Of a DNA stretch of 64,000 bases, positions 9,608-18,900 are shown one piece after another (within the stretch, counting starts at the first letter, position 1; every line of letters starts with the position of its first letter). Source of the DNA: Paenibacillus tyrphae (GTDB lineage Bacteria > Bacillota > Bacilli > Paenibacillales > NBRC-103111); assembly GCF_000722545.1 (NCBI RefSeq), contig NZ_JNVM01000028.1, positions 31,122-95,121 of the forward strand. Direction: 5' to 3'. The notes beneath the pieces were generated by a model, which saw only the letters and a program-made list of their open reading frames with translations, searched no databases and had not been told where the DNA came from. The translations under genes were made by a program, and so were the position numbers.

Positions 9608-9925
9608 ATGAGCAACATCAACGTATGGGAAAACGCCGAGCCTGGCGTGAAACGGAAAATATTCGAGCCGGGAGCCGGCATCATGATGATGGAAGTGCAT
9701 TTCGAGGAAGGGGCCGAAGGGTACGTGCACAGCCACCCGCACGAGCAGCTGTCGTACTGCTTGAAGGGCCGGCTGGAATTTACGGTAGACGGGGAAACGA
9801 AAGTGGTCGTGGCGGGAGAGACGATCTACATCCCGAGTGGAGCGAAGCACGGCTGCCGGGCGCTGGAGGCAAGCGCGCTGCTCGACTCGTTCACGCCGGT
9901 GCGCGAGGATCTGGTCCGAAGATAA
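9608..9925 (+). CDS. Small cupin-domain protein
   Basis: This 105-residue single-domain cupin has both cupin motifs: VHSHPHEQLSYCLKGRLEF (motif 1, metal-binding His/Glu) and ETIYIPSGAKHGCRALE (motif 2). Such proteins bind a divalent metal and act as small dioxygenases, isomerases or sensors; the exact role is not deducible. ATG at 9608 was chosen because AGAGGGG lies just upstream; the frame is open further upstream but that part is not cupin-like. It is a single-gene unit between the AraC gene and a terminator at 9932. Confidence 0.8.
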   Translation: MSNINVWENAEPGVKRKIFEPGAGIMMMEVHFEEGAEGYVHSHPHEQLSYCLKGRLEFTVDGETKVVVAGETIYIPSGAKHGCRALEASALLDSFTPVREDLVRR

Positions 9926-9931
9926 CGGGGC

Positions 9932-9973
9932 AAGCCGCCCGGATGCCGTATTTAGCGGTGCCGGGGGCTTTTC
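9932..9973 (+). terminator. Terminator of the cupin gene
   Basis: A GC-rich stem (AAGCCGCCCGG with CCGGGGGCTT, one bulge) around an 18-base loop ends in TTTT, starting a few bases after the cupin stop codon. Confidence 0.55.
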
Positions 9974-10001
9974 TGCATATTCGGGGCGCTTCCTTCAAAG
10001 T

Positions 10002-10033
10002 AAAAAACGGGCTTACCGTGAAGTAATCCCGTC
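10002..10033 (-). terminator. Terminator of the DUF3055 gene
   Basis: Read on the minus strand, ACGGG and CCCGT pair around a 16-base loop and are followed by TTTTTT. It lies just beyond the stop codon of the minus-strand DUF3055 gene. Confidence 0.5.
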
Positions 10034-10046
10034 TCCCGCTATTCGT

Positions 10047-10340
10047 TCAAATGTCCGTGAAGCTGATTGGTCCGACAACGTCGCTCAGAAACGCCCGCAG
10101 CTCGTTGGCTTCCTCTTCGTTGAGTTTGTACGCGTGCTCCAAGTATCCTTCTTCCTCCAGATCGTCGGGGCCGATGACTGCCGTCCGTCCCGTCTGCATA
10201 TCGGTGACTAATTTTTTTCCATAAAAACGATTCGTGCTCGTAATCGCCAGATCAAACCGCCGCAGCGTTTCGCCGACTACGCATACGAAGCGGGTTTTCG
10301 TTTCCTCCGTACCGTCGTACAAAAAATCAAACTCCGTCAT
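10047..10340 (-). CDS. DUF3055 (SAV0927 family) protein
   Basis: This 97-residue protein has the family's conserved opening DGTEETKTRFVCVVGE, a central RFDLAITSTNRFYGKKLV and the block AVIGPDDLEEEGYLEHA. The family is small, cytosolic and common in Bacilli; its function is unknown. ATG at 10340 is preceded by GGAGG seven bases upstream on the minus strand, which fixes the start although the frame stays open far beyond it, antisense to ilvD. It is divergent from ilvD, with about 210 bases between the two starts, and ends at its own terminator. Confidence 0.85.
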   Translation of the reverse strand: MTEFDFLYDGTEETKTRFVCVVGETLRRFDLAITSTNRFYGKKLVTDMQTGRTAVIGPDDLEEEGYLEHAYKLNEEEANELRAFLSDVVGPISFTDI

Positions 10341-10458
10341 GACGCATCCTCCGATACTTAATTTCCTGAAGCTAACCGAATTATAACAGATTTGCCGACC
10401 AGGCCGCAAAAACGGCTCGTCAGCCAGGGAAACTGGCTTTTTTCCAATTCGGTTCACG

Positions 10459-10487
10459 TTTTCAATTCCGGGGAAACGTGATACAAT
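10459..10487 (+). promoter_or_regulatory. Candidate sigma-A promoter of ilvD
   Basis: TTTTCA (10459-10464) and TACAAT (10482-10487) are separated by 17 bp, about 64 bases before the ilvD start. The -35 is a 4/6 match, so confidence is moderate. No T-box or other leader structure was recognised. Confidence 0.4.
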
Positions 10488-10550
10488 CGAGTGAAGCGTT
10501 AAATCGTAGAATTCTATTTTCATAGGGATGGAAACGGAGGCTTTAAGCGA

Positions 10551-12236
10551 ATGTCCAAGGGAAAAATGAGAAGCGACATGATCAAAAAGGGCTTTGACCG
10601 TGCTCCGCACCGCAGCTTGCTGCGTGCCGCCGGCGTCAAAGAGGAGGACTTCGACAAGCCGTTTATCGCGGTTTGCAACTCGTATATCGACATTGTTCCG
10701 GGTCACGTTCACCTGCAGGAATTCGGCAAGCTCGTGAAAGAAGCGATTCGCGAAGCGGGCGGCGTGCCGTTTGAATTTAACACAATCGGCGTAGACGACG
10801 GCATTGCCATGGGGCATATCGGCATGCGCTATTCCTTGCCGAGCCGCGAGATCATTGCCGATTCTCTCGAAACGGTCGTATCCGCGCACTGGTTCGACGG
10901 CATGGTCTGCATCCCGAACTGCGACAAAATTACGCCGGGCATGATGATGGGCGCACTGCGCGTCGACATTCCGACGGTTTTCGTCAGCGGCGGTCCGATG
11001 AAAGCGGGTAAAACGAGCGACGGCCGTTCGATCTCGCTGTCCTCCGTGTTCGAAGGCGTGGGCGCTTACCAAGCCGGCAAAATCGACGACAAAGGTCTGC
11101 TTGAGCTTGAGCAATACGGCTGTCCGACCTGCGGTTCCTGCTCCGGCATGTTCACGGCGAACTCGATGAACTGTCTGGCGGAAGCTCTCGGTCTGGCGCT
11201 CCCGGGCAACGGTACTATCTTGGCGATTTCCGAAGACCGCAAAGAATTCGTGAAGCGTTCCGCGAAGCAGCTCATGGAGCTGATTCAAAAGGATATCAAA
11301 CCGCGCGATATCGTGACGATGGAAGCGATCGACAATGCGTTCGCGCTGGATATGGCGATGGGCGGCTCGACGAATACCGTGCTGCATACGCTTGCTTTGG
11401 CGCACGAAGCGGGCTTCGAATACCCGATCGAGCGGATCAACGAAGTGGCGAAGCGCATCCCGCACTTGGCGAAAATCGCTCCGGCCTCCGATTATCATAT
11501 CGAGGACGTGCACAACGCCGGGGGCGTTAGCGCCGTTCTGAACGAATTGTTCAAAAAGCCGGGCGCGCTGTACGGCGACTGCATCACCGTGACCGGCAAA
11601 ACGCTGCGCGAAAACGTAGCCGGCTGCGACATTTTGAACACGGACGTCATCCATACGCTTGACAATCCGCACTCGGAGCAAGGCGGCTTAGCGGTGTTGT
11701 TCGGCAACCTTGCGCCGAACGGCTCGATCATCAAGGTCGGTGCGGTCGACAAGTCCGTAGGCGGCTATCACAAAGGGCCGGCTATCTGCTTCGATTCGCA
11801 GGAAGCGGCGCTGGAAGGCATCGCCAACGGCAAAGTGAAAGAAGGCCACGTCGTCGTTATCCGTTACGAAGGCCCGAAAGGCGGCCCCGGCATGCCGGAA
11901 ATGCTCGCTCCAACCTCGCAAATCGTTGGGATGGGGCTCGGCGCGAAAGTCGGTCTCATTACGGACGGCCGTTTCTCCGGCGCATCGCGCGGTATCAGCA
12001 TCGGCCACATCTCGCCGGAAGCGGCGGAAGGCGGTCCGATCGCCTTCGTCGAAGACGGCGATATCATCGAGCTCGATCTCGTTAACCGCAAAATCGAGCT
12101 GCTGGTCGGCGACGAGGAATTCGAACGCCGCCGTGGCAACTGGAAAGGCTTCGAGCCGAAGGTGAAAACGGGTTATCTGGCCCGCTATTCCAAGCTCGTA
12201 ACCTCGGCCAGCACCGGCGGAGTCATGAAAATCTAA
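10551..12236 (+). CDS. ilvD: Dihydroxy-acid dehydratase
   Basis: IlvD dehydrates 2,3-dihydroxyisovalerate and its methylvalerate homologue to the 2-oxo acids leading to valine and isoleucine. The 561-residue length fits the family. Iron-sulfur ligands are visible in CNSYIDIVPGH, CIPNCDKITPGMMMG and GCPTCGSCSGMFTANSMNC. Other conserved blocks are MGGSTNTVLH, EGPKGGPGMPEM and TDGRFSGASRGISIGHISPEA. AACGGAGG precedes the ATG. No other branched-chain biosynthesis gene is adjacent, so it is a single-gene unit ending at a terminator (12248-12290). Identification is secure. Confidence 0.98.
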   Translation: MSKGKMRSDMIKKGFDRAPHRSLLRAAGVKEEDFDKPFIAVCNSYIDIVPGHVHLQEFGKLVKEAIREAGGVPFEFNTIGVDDGIAMGHIGMRYSLPSREIIADSLETVVSAHWFDGMVCIPNCDKITPGMMMGALRVDIPTVFVSGGPMKAGKTSDGRSISLSSVFEGVGAYQAGKIDDKGLLELEQYGCPTCGSCSGMFTANSMNCLAEALGLALPGNGTILAISEDRKEFVKRSAKQLMELIQKDIKPRDIVTMEAIDNAFALDMAMGGSTNTVLHTLALAHEAGFEYPIERINEVAKRIPHLAKIAPASDYHIEDVHNAGGVSAVLNELFKKPGALYGDCITVTGKTLRENVAGCDILNTDVIHTLDNPHSEQGGLAVLFGNLAPNGSIIKVGAVDKSVGGYHKGPAICFDSQEAALEGIANGKVKEGHVVVIRYEGPKGGPGMPEMLAPTSQIVGMGLGAKVGLITDGRFSGASRGISIGHISPEAAEGGPIAFVEDGDIIELDLVNRKIELLVGDEEFERRRGNWKGFEPKVKTGYLARYSKLVTSASTGGVMKI

Positions 12237-12247
12237 GAAGCAAAAAT

Positions 12248-12290
12248 AGCGGCTCACCGGGAGCGATTCCGGCGGGCCGCTTTATGTTTC
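12248..12290 (+). terminator. Terminator of ilvD
   Basis: AGCGGC plus CCGG pair with CCGG plus GCCGCT around an eight-base loop, followed by TTTATGTTT, starting 12 bases after the ilvD stop codon. Confidence 0.6.
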
Positions 12291-12478
12291 ACAATATTCA
12301 TATTCGTCAGGCTCTGCCGCTTCCGTCTTGAACAACGGGATAGAAATTGTGCAATGTAGTCACTTATAAACCCTTGAAAGTTCTCCAACACAGAGTAAAA
12401 GTAAACCGATGGAAGTCTAATGCAAATTAGCATTATTCCACCAAAGATTCCGAATAATAAATTTAATTTGCGCTCCAT
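12254..12478 (-). CDS. Hypothetical small protein with one hydrophobic segment (doubtful)
   Basis: A 74-residue frame starts at ATG 12478 with AAAGGGTGAT six bases upstream on the minus strand. The N-terminal half is hydrophobic (NLLFGIFGGIMLICIRL) and the C-terminal half is very basic (CSRRKRQ), like a small membrane peptide. Its 3' end overlaps the ilvD terminator on the other strand, which argues against it. It lies beyond the terminator of the lanthipeptide operon and has no recognised relatives. It could be chance; the ribosome site is the only positive support. The rest of the 12291-12625 gap is AT-rich and holds nothing else seen. Confidence 0.3.
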   Translation of the reverse strand: MERKLNLLFGIFGGIMLICIRLPSVYFYSVLENFQGFISDYIAQFLSRCSRRKRQSLTNMNIVKHKAARRNRSR

Positions 12479-12625
12479 AACATCACCCTTTAGATTCCTA
12501 GAGCAACCAAATTTGGTTTTAAGTTGTAACGCCATTATAAAATTTCACATCGTAAGTAGCAAATAGAAGAACAAAAGGTACTGAACTAATGTGGTTTTCT
12601 AACCAGAGTGTAACGAACATTGGTG

Positions 12626-12662
12626 AAAAACAAAGAGCCGACGGACAAGTGAACCGTCGGCT
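12626..12662 (-). terminator. Terminator of the lanthipeptide operon
   Basis: On the minus strand, AGCCGACGG and CCGTCGGCT form a perfect 9-bp stem around a nine-base loop, followed by CTTTGTTTTTC. It lies just after the lanC stop codon. Confidence 0.8.
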
Positions 12663-12675
12663 AGAGCGATAAATA

Positions 12676-14040
12676 TTACTTCAACAGGAAAACCTGATCC
12701 CACTCCGGCTCCCGATCTTGAATGACAGCCAGCAGCGCAAGCGCAACGCCCGCAGCCCCGTCCAGCATGCCGGCGAAATGCAGCTTTTCGCCAGCCTCCA
12801 GCTCTTCAAAGCCGTAAGGCGCACTAGCATCATAGGACTGTACAATTCGATCGACGAGACGGTCGCGCAAAGGAAGCAGCTCTGCGGTCCCCGTGTCTGC
12901 GATCATCCGCTGCGTCATCTGCAGAAGACCGGCATAACCATGGCAAAACGTGGCGGAATGCAAGTTCCACAGCCGTTCGGGACGCCGGGTCGTGCCAAGG
13001 AACGATTGAACCGCCGCCTCCCTCCACGCCGGTTCCCCGAGCGCTTGCCCCGCGAGCCACAGCGTGCGTGCGACGCCGGGCCCGCCGTAGCACCAAGCTT
13101 CGCGGGGTGGTGAGCTGCTTGCGGCGCCCGCCGCCTGCTCCTGCCACGATACATGAGCGGGCCAATAGGGGCCGTACTCATCCTTGATCGTAAACCGCAT
13201 CAACCATTCGGTGATGGATCGGATGGCTTCCCGCCCGCCCTCCACTTCGACGCCTTGTTGGAGCGCAAGGGAGAGCAGGACCAACGGACCCGGGATGCCA
13301 TGGGAAACTCCGCCGTTAAAGTAGCCCTCGGGATATAGCTCCTGATCGGAGGAGGAAATAAGCCGGTCGGGCGAAATATACCATCCCGGAACCTGTTTAC
13401 CTTGCATCTCCTTACACCCGCACAGCTCAACCATATACTCAAGCACCTGCGTAAGCGCAATGCGCATCTCGGGCTGCTCTTTAAAATGTAGCAAATAACG
13501 TCCTATGCCGCTTAAGCCCTGCATCACGTCGTAATCGGACATGAGTACGCCTTCTTTTATATTTCTTCGGACAACAAACATGTACTCGGGAAACATGCGC
13601 AGGAAAAAGTCGTTGAGTGACCGAAGCATATTCCCGTACCGGGTGCCCTGCCGAGACAAAGCCCGGATGCCCGTAACGATACCGGCCATACCGCTCCATA
13701 GGGATAAAGACTCGATTCCCTGCCGTTCCAGAGCTTGCTGCATGAGCACGACGTAGCGGTGACCGGCGACGTCCCATTGTCCATCAGGCTCTAGGCGATC
13801 CAGTTCGCCGAACAACAGGCATAACCCCGAATATCCCCGCGCAAGGTGCAGTCCGTTCCACTTTACGTAGAACTTTCCTTGTTCTATCCGTTTCTGTTCT
13901 TCCACGAGAGCGAATCGCTCGATTTCTTCCGGGTCCTTCAATCGCCGGGCCGTCTCCATCACAATCGAGCGGACCCGTTCGATTCGTTCGGCGCCTTCAA
14001 GCGGCGGCCACTTGGCCTCGCAAGCTTCTTTCGGGTTCAT
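12676..14040 (-). CDS. Lanthipeptide cyclase (LanC)
   Basis: LanC catalyses addition of precursor cysteines to dehydroalanine/dehydrobutyrine, forming lanthionine rings. The 454-residue protein has LanC repeats with Gly-rich turns (LARGYSGLCLLF, GGVSHGIPGPLVLLS) and the zinc site: Cys in WCYGGPG and Cys-His in FCHGYAG. ATG at 14040 is preceded by AAGGGAG nine bases upstream. A GTG at 14082 would overlap the ABC-transporter stop codon by four bases (GTGA) and add 14 residues, but lacks a ribosome site. It is the last gene of the operon, after LanB and the transporter, and ends at a strong terminator. Confidence 0.92.
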   Translation of the reverse strand: MNPKEACEAKWPPLEGAERIERVRSIVMETARRLKDPEEIERFALVEEQKRIEQGKFYVKWNGLHLARGYSGLCLLFGELDRLEPDGQWDVAGHRYVVLMQQALERQGIESLSLWSGMAGIVTGIRALSRQGTRYGNMLRSLNDFFLRMFPEYMFVVRRNIKEGVLMSDYDVMQGLSGIGRYLLHFKEQPEMRIALTQVLEYMVELCGCKEMQGKQVPGWYISPDRLISSSDQELYPEGYFNGGVSHGIPGPLVLLSLALQQGVEVEGGREAIRSITEWLMRFTIKDEYGPYWPAHVSWQEQAAGAASSSPPREAWCYGGPGVARTLWLAGQALGEPAWREAAVQSFLGTTRRPERLWNLHSATFCHGYAGLLQMTQRMIADTGTAELLPLRDRLVDRIVQSYDASAPYGFEELEAGEKLHFAGMLDGAAGVALALLAVIQDREPEWDQVFLLK

Positions 14041-14078
14041 TCCGATTTCTCCCTTCGGATCATGGTTGCCAGCCGTAA

Positions 14079-15956
14079 TCACACGGCCGAACGCGCTTTG
14101 CGCTCATGATCGGCGTCCAAATAAGCGTTCGCTTGCATCAAATAAAGCTCCGCATACATTCCGTTCTGCTGCATGAGCTGTTGATGATTGCCCTGTTCCA
14201 CCACGGTGCCTTGATCCATCATGAGGATATGGTCGGCGTACCGGATGGCGGAGTAGCGGTGGGAAATGAAGATGCCTAACCGGTCGCGGACCAGCTCCCG
14301 GAACGCCTGAAACACCTGCAGCTCGGTTTCCGGATCAAGCATGGAGCTGGGCTCGTCCAGCACATAGAGCTCGGCTTCGCGCATGAAAGCTCTGGCGATG
14401 GCAATCCGCTGCCACTGTCCACCGGAGAGCTGCTGCCCTTCGTCAAACAAACGCCCGAGCTGGGTGGCAAGGCCTGCCGGCATGGATCGGACCAACTCGG
14501 CGATACCCGCCCGATCCGCCGCCTTCCACAATTCGGCGTCCTCCTCCATTTGCGCTACGTTGCCAAAACCGATATTTTGCCGGACCTGCATCTCATATTG
14601 GACAAAATCCTGGAATACGACGCCGACCTTGCGGCGAAAAGTTTCGCAGTCCATATCGCGGATTGAGACGCCGTTGATGAGAATGTCTCCTTCGAAGGAG
14701 TCGTACAGCTGCGTCAGCAGCTTCATCAGCGTTGACTTCCCGGACCCGTTGCGCCCTACAATCGCGAGCGTTTCTCCGCGCTGCAGGGTAAAGCTGACAT
14801 TCCGCAGAGCCGGATAACTGCCGCCGGGATAACGGAAAGACACATTGCGGAATTCCACCGATTGGATGACGGACGTATTGGCCGCACGGGAAGCCTCTGC
14901 AGCTCCGATTTTTCTGGCGGCAGGATCGGAGGACTGCAAATCTAGGAAAGCGAACAGTTGCTGCAAAAATAAATTGTGCTGACATAAGGAAAGAATGCCC
15001 TGCGTCAAATTTTGCGACGAAACCAAGGTTAACGTAATGGCTTGGGTATAGCTGACCACATGGCCGATCAAAATTTCTCGTCGATAAGCGGACCATAAGA
15101 CCATGAGAAACATGAACGCATTGACCCCTTGCTGGATCGCTTGAAAAATAGCTCCCATACCGAGCCGCTTCTTGATCATGCGCTTGTCTTCCGCCAAAAA
15201 CTGGCGAAGCAGCTCATGATATTTGCCGAGTAAATAACCGCCCAGTTGAAACAGCTTGATCTCCTTGAAAGAGATATCCCTTGTCAGCAGCACGGACAAA
15301 TACCAGGTATGCCGCATTTTCGGAGCCCGGTTCCATTGAAGCATAAACTCCTGCTGCCCGATCCTCAGAAACGAATAGAAAGAGGCCAAGGGAATGAGGA
15401 TCAGGAGAAAAGCCGCCCACCATTTCCACGAAATGAGCATAGCTGCGGTCGAGAATAACGTAATGGACGCGGTAACAATGGACAAAATCTGCTGCAGGAT
15501 TTGATAAGGCCGATGACCGGCCTCGTTCTGAGCGCGTTTCAGGGCGTCCTGCACCTGGGAGTTCTCAAAATCGCTAAGCGAAAGGGAAATCGACTTCTCC
15601 ATAATGAGCATGGTGATCCGATTGCTGAGCAGCGTTTCAAATAATTTGCTGATGAAATTTTGAGCCAGCGACAGCGCTTCATTAAATGCGGTAAACATAG
15701 TGAGCCAAATAAAGGGCCAAAGCACGGTTTGAAAACCGGTATCCGAAGCGGCGCCTATGCTGTTGATCAAGGTTTGGAGCAGCAGCAGCGAGATGACAGG
15801 CGAAGCGCCGCGCAGGATGTTAATCAATAAAATCAGCAAGAAATACGGTTTGTGCGTTTGCCACAGCAATTGGAACACGCGAGGCCAATAGCGAAAGGAT
15901 TGCACAATATTCGTTAGATTTACGGTTAGGGATGCTTCTTCCGCAGCCGAGCTCAT
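14079..15956 (-). CDS. ABC exporter, permease-ATPase fusion (LanT-like, no peptidase domain)
   Basis: This 625-residue half-transporter has about six membrane helices in residues 25-330 and one ATPase domain (residues about 365-600): Walker A GRNGSGKS, Q-loop GVVFQDFVQYEM, signature LSGGQWQRIAIA, Walker B LYVLDEPSSMLD and H-loop ISHRY. It starts at the membrane domain: no N-terminal C39 peptidase is present, so it exports but does not cleave the precursor leader. Its ATG overlaps the LanB stop codon as ATGA, indicating translational coupling. Membership of the lanthipeptide operon makes export of the modified peptides the likely role; self-protection by efflux is also possible. Confidence 0.9.
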   Translation of the reverse strand: MSSAAEEASLTVNLTNIVQSFRYWPRVFQLLWQTHKPYFLLILLINILRGASPVISLLLLQTLINSIGAASDTGFQTVLWPFIWLTMFTAFNEALSLAQNFISKLFETLLSNRITMLIMEKSISLSLSDFENSQVQDALKRAQNEAGHRPYQILQQILSIVTASITLFSTAAMLISWKWWAAFLLILIPLASFYSFLRIGQQEFMLQWNRAPKMRHTWYLSVLLTRDISFKEIKLFQLGGYLLGKYHELLRQFLAEDKRMIKKRLGMGAIFQAIQQGVNAFMFLMVLWSAYRREILIGHVVSYTQAITLTLVSSQNLTQGILSLCQHNLFLQQLFAFLDLQSSDPAARKIGAAEASRAANTSVIQSVEFRNVSFRYPGGSYPALRNVSFTLQRGETLAIVGRNGSGKSTLMKLLTQLYDSFEGDILINGVSIRDMDCETFRRKVGVVFQDFVQYEMQVRQNIGFGNVAQMEEDAELWKAADRAGIAELVRSMPAGLATQLGRLFDEGQQLSGGQWQRIAIARAFMREAELYVLDEPSSMLDPETELQVFQAFRELVRDRLGIFISHRYSAIRYADHILMMDQGTVVEQGNHQQLMQQNGMYAELYLMQANAYLDADHERKARSAV

Positions 15957-18900
15957 GGCTGATTCCTCCTAACATGCTGCAAGCTGTATAACGTATGTCT
16001 GGCCAGAGTCAACACCTTCTGCTCTTCTTCCCTTTGGATGCCGAATAGCCGGTTCAAATGCATATGGGTCACGCTTTGCATCAGATCCTCCCGAGTATTG
16101 GTCAAGGTTCCTTCCGCTTGGCACAGCCGGATTCCCTCGACGTACCGGGCGATCACCTCGCCGCGGGCTCGGAGCATCGGCAGGATGGCCGCTCCGTCAG
16201 GAAGATGGCGAAGCTGGGCAAAGTCTCCTCTGGCATCCCCGAATTTCATAAGAAACGGCCGATACTGACGGAACAGCTCCAAATGCTCCTTGTGCTGTAC
16301 CAACGTGTTAAGCCAGTCGAATTGCTCAGAAAAGGACAGCCCGAACCGTTCCATCATGTCAATGACGCTGATGACAGCCAGCAAATGCGGGTCCAGGTTG
16401 AGATGTCCCGATTGTCGGGCATGAATCCATTCGGCCACGACCCGGCTGTCGAGACAGAACAGCCGCTCCGCCGTCCCAATCAACGTCCGGCCCCCATACC
16501 GCTCGATTTCCGGATCGTAAGTATCGATCACTAGGCGGGACAACAGCCCGTCTTCCACGCACTGCCGTGTAAACCGGTACAGCTGCGGCAGCAGCGCGGT
16601 GTGAAGCTGCTCGGGGTGGCCGCAGAAACGCCAGCGAAGATGCGGATCGGGATCGGCATAGCGCATAAAGAAGCTGCCGGCCGCCCATCCTTGCTCCTCC
16701 GCCTGGCGGCAAAACTCCAGCAGAGGCCCTCCGATGAAAGCGTCGGCGCGATGATCCGCACCGTACCATTTCAGATACAGCCATTCGCTGCCCGGCATTT
16801 TCAATCTCTCCGCGAGGCGGATGGAGGGAGAGGCGGGAGCTCCGTCGAGATCCGGCTGTGAGGAAGCTTGCGGCAGGTCCCGTTTGACGAGAGGAAAGAC
16901 AAACTCGGTCACGTAGTGCCCGGCTGCGCTCTCGGGAAGATGCTCAAACGCAAAGCCGGTTTCGGTTAAGACGATCTGCCCCCCAGGCTGAAGCTTCGTA
17001 TAATCCCGATACACTTCATCTCGATGAAGTGGGGAGTCGAGATCCAGCAGCAAGCGGTTATCCGATTGGGTCAAATAAACGAAGCGCGGTACATTCCACT
17101 GCTTCCGGTACGCATCGAAAGCCTGGCGCCACTGCGTTTCCGTCATGTTCCCGTGAAATGGCGGCAGATCCGCGTTAAACTTCCAGCAGGCCGCCGCAAT
17201 GATCGTTTTGCTGTACCTTAACCGCGGCAAAAAAGGAAGGGTTCGCAGCTCGTTCCACTCGAAAAAATCGATGTTGCGCTGGTTTTCCATCGATAACTCA
17301 CGCAAAAACCGGTAGACGTTAGGCGACTGCGACGTATTCAGCATGTGGTTCGTAACCGGAATGACCCTTCGGTTTTTTGCCAGAGACCTTAAATAAAAAC
17401 CGCTGGAGGAAATGCCGACGACCAGATCAGAGAGCGGGATCGTATGCTCCGGATCTTTGGCCGAATTGGTGCCGATGTCGATTTCGTATTCGCGAATATT
17501 CGTACTCAGAGCAACGTTGGCTGCCCGGCCGTCTCCCGGAAAATAAACGAGCTCGGCGAGGATCGCTTCGGGATGAAGCTTTTGCTCCAATCGGTCAATT
17601 TGCTTGAGCTTGTCCACAAAGGAGAAATCAAACAAATCGACAAACCGGCCGACGGATTTGCCCGCACCGTAGGTGCCCGTCGTTCCTCCGGCAATCAGGA
17701 GAAAGTCACCCTCCTCCACCGCTTGGCCGGATCGGGCGGCAAGGCCAAAATACAATTCCAACGACCGTGGTGCGTACTTTTCTTCCATCGGCACAGGTTC
17801 AAGCTGCATCACCATGTCGTCGGTCAGCTCCAATTCCTGCCGCCCATGCTGGAGGCATGTCATGACCCATTGAGTCAGCAGCGTCTTTTTCTTTTGCTGG
17901 GCGAAGGAAGGGGTGGTATCTTCCTTGCGTTTGCCCCGGGGATATTCATATCCGGCCGGAGCGCCAAGCCCGATGTCTGCATCCAGCAGCTCCAGCAGGG
18001 GAACCTCGCGGTAAGCTCCGTACTTCTCCATGAAATCCGCACGGTAGCTTTCCAGATGTGAAAGTCCCAGCCGTTCCCCGGAGATTCGCCAAAGCGTTTC
18101 GCCGACGCGCTCGATCTCCTGCGCAACGGATTTGGGGAGGGTTAACGCCTCCATCGAAAGAGCCATGTCCACTTGCAGGAGATTATCCGCTTCGGCAACG
18201 GATTTCATATGCTCTGCCAGTTCATGATATAACGGCTCGCCTTGCCCGATTTCCGTACGGTTATAGCTCGCGATAAGGGCTGAGGCCGTTTCCAGCTTCG
18301 TCCTCTCGTCTTCCATGCCTGCGATATCGGCTAAACGCCGCAGTACGTAATCGAATGGCGAAGCGGTCATGAGAGGCGGGCGCAGGTCCGTAATGATGAT
18401 TTCCTGCTGAACCAGCTGCCACAGAAATTGGTTTATTTGCTCGAGTGACGTATCGGAAAATTGGCTGTGCAGCTTCAGCGCCAATTCGCAAAAGGGGAGG
18501 GGCTGGCGGGTAAGCTCCATCACCTGCTTCACAGCCGGAGTAAGGCGAACGGAGGTGCTCTCCATCGTGCTTTTGCTTTTCTGCTTGACGCCGTACTTGG
18601 TCAGGTAAGGCAGGTAAAGGCGGGAGCCTACGGGATAAGCCAAAGAATTGAGACTGACCTTTAACTGCTTGACGATGTCAAACCGGCTCTCCAAGCCGGA
18701 CAGCACTTTCAACAGCCACTCCATATCCGGGCGGGCTCGCTTGGCGTGGGCCGCTACAGGTTGAAGCTCAAACGCATACCGCTCCCCAAAATTTCCATAT
18801 GTTACTCCAGAAAATAAACCAAAAGGCGTCGGACGCGAGGTCATGCGCAGCAAATAGCGCAGAAAGCCTTTTACGGCCTGATCTTGTTTGCGCGGATGCT

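Noticed and set aside
10341..10550. T-box or leucine-type attenuator ahead of ilvD
   Set aside because: No AGGGTGG-type T-box sequence and no terminator hairpin are present in the leader.
10341..11681. N-terminal extension of the minus-strand DUF3055 frame across ilvD
   Set aside because: Only the last 97 codons match a protein family and have a ribosome site; the rest is antisense to ilvD.
14079..15956. Bifunctional LanT with C39 peptidase
   Set aside because: The protein starts at the membrane domain; no N-terminal Cys-His peptidase motif is present.
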